Shown here one piece after another: positions 30,062-33,864 of a DNA stretch of 33,864 bases (position 1 is the stretch's first letter; the number at the start of each line of letters is the position of its first letter). The DNA is from Cymbomonas tetramitiformis (lineage: Eukaryota > Chlorophyta > Pyramimonadophyceae > Pyramimonadales > Pyramimonadaceae). A program made the translations under genes and the position numbers. Where the stretch lies: NCBI GenBank assembly GCA_001247695.2, contig LGRX02035106.1, positions 1 through 33,864 of the forward strand, read 5' to 3'. The notes beneath the pieces are model-generated. The model was not told where the DNA came from and made no database searches. It saw nothing but the letters and a program-made list of their open reading frames with translations.

Positions 30062-32320
30062 TCATCCGGATTTTCCGGAGCTCACTAGTGAAGAATGGGA
30101 CCCCCTAAGCCTCGCTGAGCCACCCGAGCCCCTCTGCATCTGCACCGCCAGCGCACTGCCACCTTGTGCCTGAAGCCGGTTCATCCCTGCCCCCCGAGCT
30201 GCGCGAGCCATATCTCCACCACCAAGCCCACGCGCAAGACCACCCCTCTGCTCCCTGAGCCTCACTGGGCCACCTGAGCCCCTCTGCGGCTGTCCTGCCG
30301 GCGCACTGCTGCTGTGTCTCTGGAGCCGGCTCACCAATCGAGCCACCCCTCCACCACCAAGCCCACATCCCACATCACCCCGCTGCCGCCTACAGCCTGG
30401 TCTCAAGAGAGCTTGCCCACCCACGCCACGGCCAGAATGCCCAAGCGCTGTCCCAAGGGGATGAGAATGATAAACTGGGTTGCCCTCATCCAAACTTGCA
30501 CATCCGCCACCGACTTGCGCCTGTAGCCCTCTACCTACAGCACCAACTCCCCGTGACTGGAGCCCTTGCGCTGATTGCCTTGCGAGGTGGCCGCAAACTT
30601 GAGCAATGCGCTCCACACTTGCGCTGTAACTGTCACGCCGCACTGTTCCTACTTGGGGTCCCATCCCCACAGTTGCTTGTGTGTCCCAAGCCCTCCCGGT
30701 GGCCGATAGTTCACCATCCGGTAGTCGCCTTCCCGACAGCTGCTCACTGTTAGTTCCGGCACGGCCAGCAACCTCGCCCGATGGGCACGGAAGCTGATGA
30801 GATGCCGTATGCTGCCGTGCAACCTGTTGTAAGTGGTCATCGCTGCCAGGATGGGCCCCCGGGCTCTGAGGGGCCCGGTGTGTGTCATCTCCACCCGCGG
30901 ACCTCCCCACATCTCCCCCGTCATCCTCATCAGTTCCCCCCATGCCATCAACCCCCCCAAGAAGGCCGGCCACCCGCCTGCTTGCCCCCATCAAGGTGGC
31001 CACCCCTCCCTCAGCCAAGGCCATTGCTTGCTCCGGCGAGGCCCCACTCTGCTCCTGAGTCCAGACCCCACTCCCCGGGCCCGGCGACAAAAGGTCATCC
31101 CACTCATTCAAGATATCCTCGACACTTGACGCCGCCTGGCTGAGCCCGCCTATGCCTGCCCGTGCCCCTCCAGATCGCGCCTCGGCGGTGCCCCCTCCTT
31201 GACCCTCCACAGTGCCCAGATGCTCCACCTCCCGCCGCACGTCCTCCATGCTCTCCAAAAGCCTCGATGCCATCGCGCCTGCCTCGCCTGCCTCACCAGA
31301 AGCCTGCCCAGACCGCTCACGCTGCGTTCCCTCAGATTCCTGCATCCCACCGCCAGACCCATCCTGCGTGGCATAGTCTGTCTCCTCGAACGCGTCCTCC
31401 CACGCTCTGTCCATCAGTGCCAACCTCTCCGCCCCTTCCCGCCGGTCCGCCTCCCCCCGATCCAGGTCCGGGCCCATGCCTCCTCCCACACGCCCTCCGC
31501 CAGCCCAACGCCACCCACTTCCGGCCGGACATCGCCCTACAGCCCGCCTGATGATCAGCCCTGTAACCCCCCGTGCAAGCGCGAAAGAAAGCAGCCGGAC
31601 CCACTTCTCCTTCCAGCCCACCGCCCCGCCACGTGCCGCTTCCTCGTCCTCGTCCTCGTCCTCGTCCCCATTGCCATCCACCTGCTCTCCCCCTTCCGCG
31701 TTCGCCTCCATGTACCGCCGCTCCCTGAAGCGCCGTTGCGTCTTCTGAAGGAATCCATACGCCGCAGGCCCCAACCCACCGTACACCTCCACCCCAAAGG
31801 GGATGAAGTGATGTGGGCGGACATCCCCGTACGTCGCCACCTTGCTCTCCTCTACCTTCTTCGCTGCCGCCCCGGGGGCCATCATGGCCGCTCCCAGGTG
31901 CGCGTCTGACATTGGCCGCGCCGTGGCCACATCAAACAGCACATGCTGGCCCGGTCCCTCCGCATCCAGCACCGTCACATCCGGGCAATGATTCCGTGAG
32001 TTGGTCAGGTAGCCCGCGAAGTCATCGTGCAATGCAGACGCCAAGGGATAGGCAGACTTGGCCACCTCGAACAGCACTCTCTGCAGTTTGTGGTGGATGA
32101 AAGAGTACCAATTTCCTCCCCCAGCCCCCACTCCCCCCCGGCATGCCAGTAAGTGTGTCCCGCGGTGGGATCCCGCTCTCCTCCACAATCGGGGCACTCC
32201 TCCACTTGGCCAAGGAGGATACATACACACGGACACTGTGTGTGTGTATGCTTATCCTTGCGACTCCTTTGGCGCCCCGTAGCCACAGAAGACTGCACTA
32301 TGTACCCACGCCGGGGATCA
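30062..32320 (-). pseudogene. Retrotransposon 3' end: zinc knuckle plus restriction-like endonuclease domain
   Basis: On the minus strand, a Cys/His motif (ECPDCGGERDPTAGHTYWH, about 32180) is followed, after one frame change, by NWYSFIHHKLQRVLFEVAK, then CPDVTVLDAEGPGQHVLFDV, ATARP, AAAKKVEESK, YGDVRPHHFIPFGVEVYG and AAYGFLQKTQRRF. This order (C-x2-C...H knuckle, a helix, then the D...D-x-A/T and lysine-bearing segments) matches the C-terminal part of reverse transcriptases with a PD-(D/E)XK-like nuclease. The reverse transcriptase domain itself is absent. A long acidic, Gly/Ser-rich tail follows (DEDEDEDEEAARGG onward) in a 724-codon open frame. It is a truncated copy inserted 3' of the LamG-like exon. 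Confidence 0.55.
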
Positions 32321-32370
32321 AAGGATTCAGCACACACTTCGGGACACTCATCCGGATTCTCCGGAGCTCA

Positions 32371-33864
32371 CTAGTGAAGAATGGGACCCCCTAAGCCTCG
32401 CTGAGCCACCCGAGCCCCTGTGCATCTGCACCACCAGCGCACTGCCGCCTTGTGCCTGAAGCCGGTCATCCCTGCCCCCCGATCTGCGCGAGCCATATCT
32501 CCACCACCAAGCCCACGCGCAAGACCACCCCTCTGCTCCCTGAGCCTCACTGGGCCACCTGAGCCCCTCTGCGGCTGTCCTGCCGGCGCACTGCTGCTGT
32601 GTCTCTGGAGCCGGCTCACCTCCGCCAATCGAGCCACCCCTCCACCACCAAGCCCACATTCCACATCACCCCGCTGCCCCCTACAGCCTACTAATCTCAA
32701 GAGAGCTTGCCCACCCACGCCACGGCCAGAATGCCCAAGCGCTGTCCCAAGGGGATGAGAATGATAAACTGGGTTGCCCTCATCCAAACTTGCGCATCCG
32801 CCACCGACTTGCGCCTGTAGCCCTCTACCCCCCGCACCAACTCCCCGTGACTGGAGCCCTTGCGCTGATCGCCTTGCGAGGTGGCCGCGAACTTGAGCGA
32901 TGCGCTCCACACTTGCGCTGTAACTGTCACGCCGCACTGTTCCTACTTGGGGTCCCATCCCCACAGTTGCTTGTGTGTCCCAAGCCCTCCCGGTGGCCGA
33001 TAGTTCACCACTCGGTCGTCGCCTTCCCGACAGCTGCTCACTGTTAGTTCCGGCACGGCCAGCAACCTCGCCCGATGGGCACGGAAGCTGATGAGATGCC
33101 GTATGCTGCCGTGCAACCTGTTGTAAGTGATCATCGCTGCCAGGATGGGCCCCCGGGCTCTGAGGGGCCCGGCGTGTGTCAACTCCACCCGCGGACCTCC
33201 CCACATCTCCCCCGTCATCCTCATCAGTTCCCCCCATGCCATCAATCCCCCCAAGAAGGCCGGCCACCCGCCTGCTCGCCCCCATCAAGGTGGCCACCCC
33301 TCCCTCAGCCAAGGCCATTGCTTGCTCCGGCGAGGCCCCACTCTGCTCCTGAGTCCAGACCCCACTCCCCGGGCCCGGCGACAAAAGGTCATCCCACTCA
33401 TTCAAGATATCCTCGACACTTGACGCCGCCTGGCTGAGCCCGCCTATGCCTGCCCGTGCCCCTCCAGAACGCGCCTCGGCGGTGCCCCCTCCTTGACCCT
33501 CCACAGTGCCCAGATGCTCCACCTCCCGCCGCACGTCCTCCATGCTCTTCAAAAGCCTCGATGCCATCGCGCCTGCCTCGCCTGCCTCACCGGAAGCCTG
33601 CCCAGACCGCTCACGCTGCGTTCCCTCAGATTCCTGCATCCCACCGCCAGACCCATCCTGCGTGGCATAGTCTGTCTCCTCGAACGCGTCCTCCCACGCT
33701 CTGTCCATCAGTGCTAACCTCTCCGCCCCTTCCCGTCGGTCCGCCTCCCCCCGATCCAGGTCCGGGCCCATGCCTCCTCCCACACGCCCTCCACCAGCCC
33801 AACGCCACCCACTTCCGGCCGGACATCGCCCTACAGCCCGCCTGATGATCAGCCCTGCAACCCC
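32371..33864 (-). pseudogene. Second, partial copy of the retroelement tail
   Basis: This is the minus-strand frame of the duplicated unit (for example MGGGMGPDLDRGEADRREGA and SVEDILNEWDDLLSPGPGSG). It is nearly identical to copy 1 but cut by the window before the nuclease-like domain. Its 3' end diverges from copy 1 through small indels. Confidence 0.5.

Larger units (their letters stand above)
29949..33864 (+). repeat. Tandem duplication of a 2.29-kb unit carrying a retroelement tail
   Basis: Sequence from 29949 recurs from 32231 with an offset that grows from 2282 to 2294 bp through small indels, and only scattered substitutions to the window end (31570 matches 33864). The second copy is cut by the window. 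The 109-bp repeat sits at both starts, so unequal exchange between repeat units is a likely mechanism. Confidence 0.9.

Overview
The window is nuclear DNA of a eukaryote, probably a green alga. Genes are split by short GT-AG introns, TGTAA motifs (the usual green-algal polyadenylation signal) follow one gene, and there is a proline-rich extracellular-type protein. Introns are full of minisatellites and transposons are abundant. A pyramimonadalean prasinophyte would fit, but that is a guess. There is no operon, CRISPR array, rRNA or tRNA that I can support. Most long ORFs are artefacts of stop-free tandem repeats.

Region 1 (1-11165) is one complete DNA transposon of the En/Spm (CACTA, Tnp2) type, 11,098 bp long. 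It has perfect 18-bp terminal inverted repeats (25-42 and 11105-11122), a 3-bp ATA target duplication, and dense subterminal arrays of GAAGAC/GTCTTC motifs. It carries two divergent genes. One is an unrecognised three-exon gene on the minus strand (2943 to 809). The other is a Tnp2-family transposase on the plus strand (4544 to 10559), with about 13 exons and three reading-frame breaks. Every intron I could place in both genes contains the same GAAGAC/GTCTTC motif that packs the element's ends. One 168-bp symmetric exon with its intron has been triplicated in tandem.

Region 2 (11166-15150) holds decayed minus-strand coding sequence. A roughly 730-codon reading (13533 to 11346) is interrupted by 12 TAA/TAG and 4 TGA codons. 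All lie where Gln or Arg would fit, that is, CAR to TAR and CGA to TGA. This suggests strand-biased C-to-T decay or, less likely, a UAR=Gln code.

Region 3 (about 15190-23232) is a host gene on the minus strand. I reconstructed seven in-phase exons: an N-terminal helical, armadillo-like part followed by a class I methyltransferase of the lysine methyltransferase (Methyltransf_16) type. Its introns or 3' flank contain a 2.2-kb minisatellite with a 24-bp unit and a 1.1-kb minisatellite with a unit near 40 bp.

Region 4 (about 25390-29717) is a host gene on the plus strand. It encodes five Ycf48/BNR-like propeller repeats, then a polyproline stretch, then a LamG-like domain. Three of its introns contain minisatellites (60-, 28- and 16-bp units).

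Region 5 (29720-33864) contains a 109-bp tandem repeat and a 2.29-kb tandem duplication. The duplicated unit carries, on the minus strand, the 3' end of a retrotransposon: a zinc-knuckle-like motif and a restriction-like endonuclease-type domain. The second copy runs off the window.
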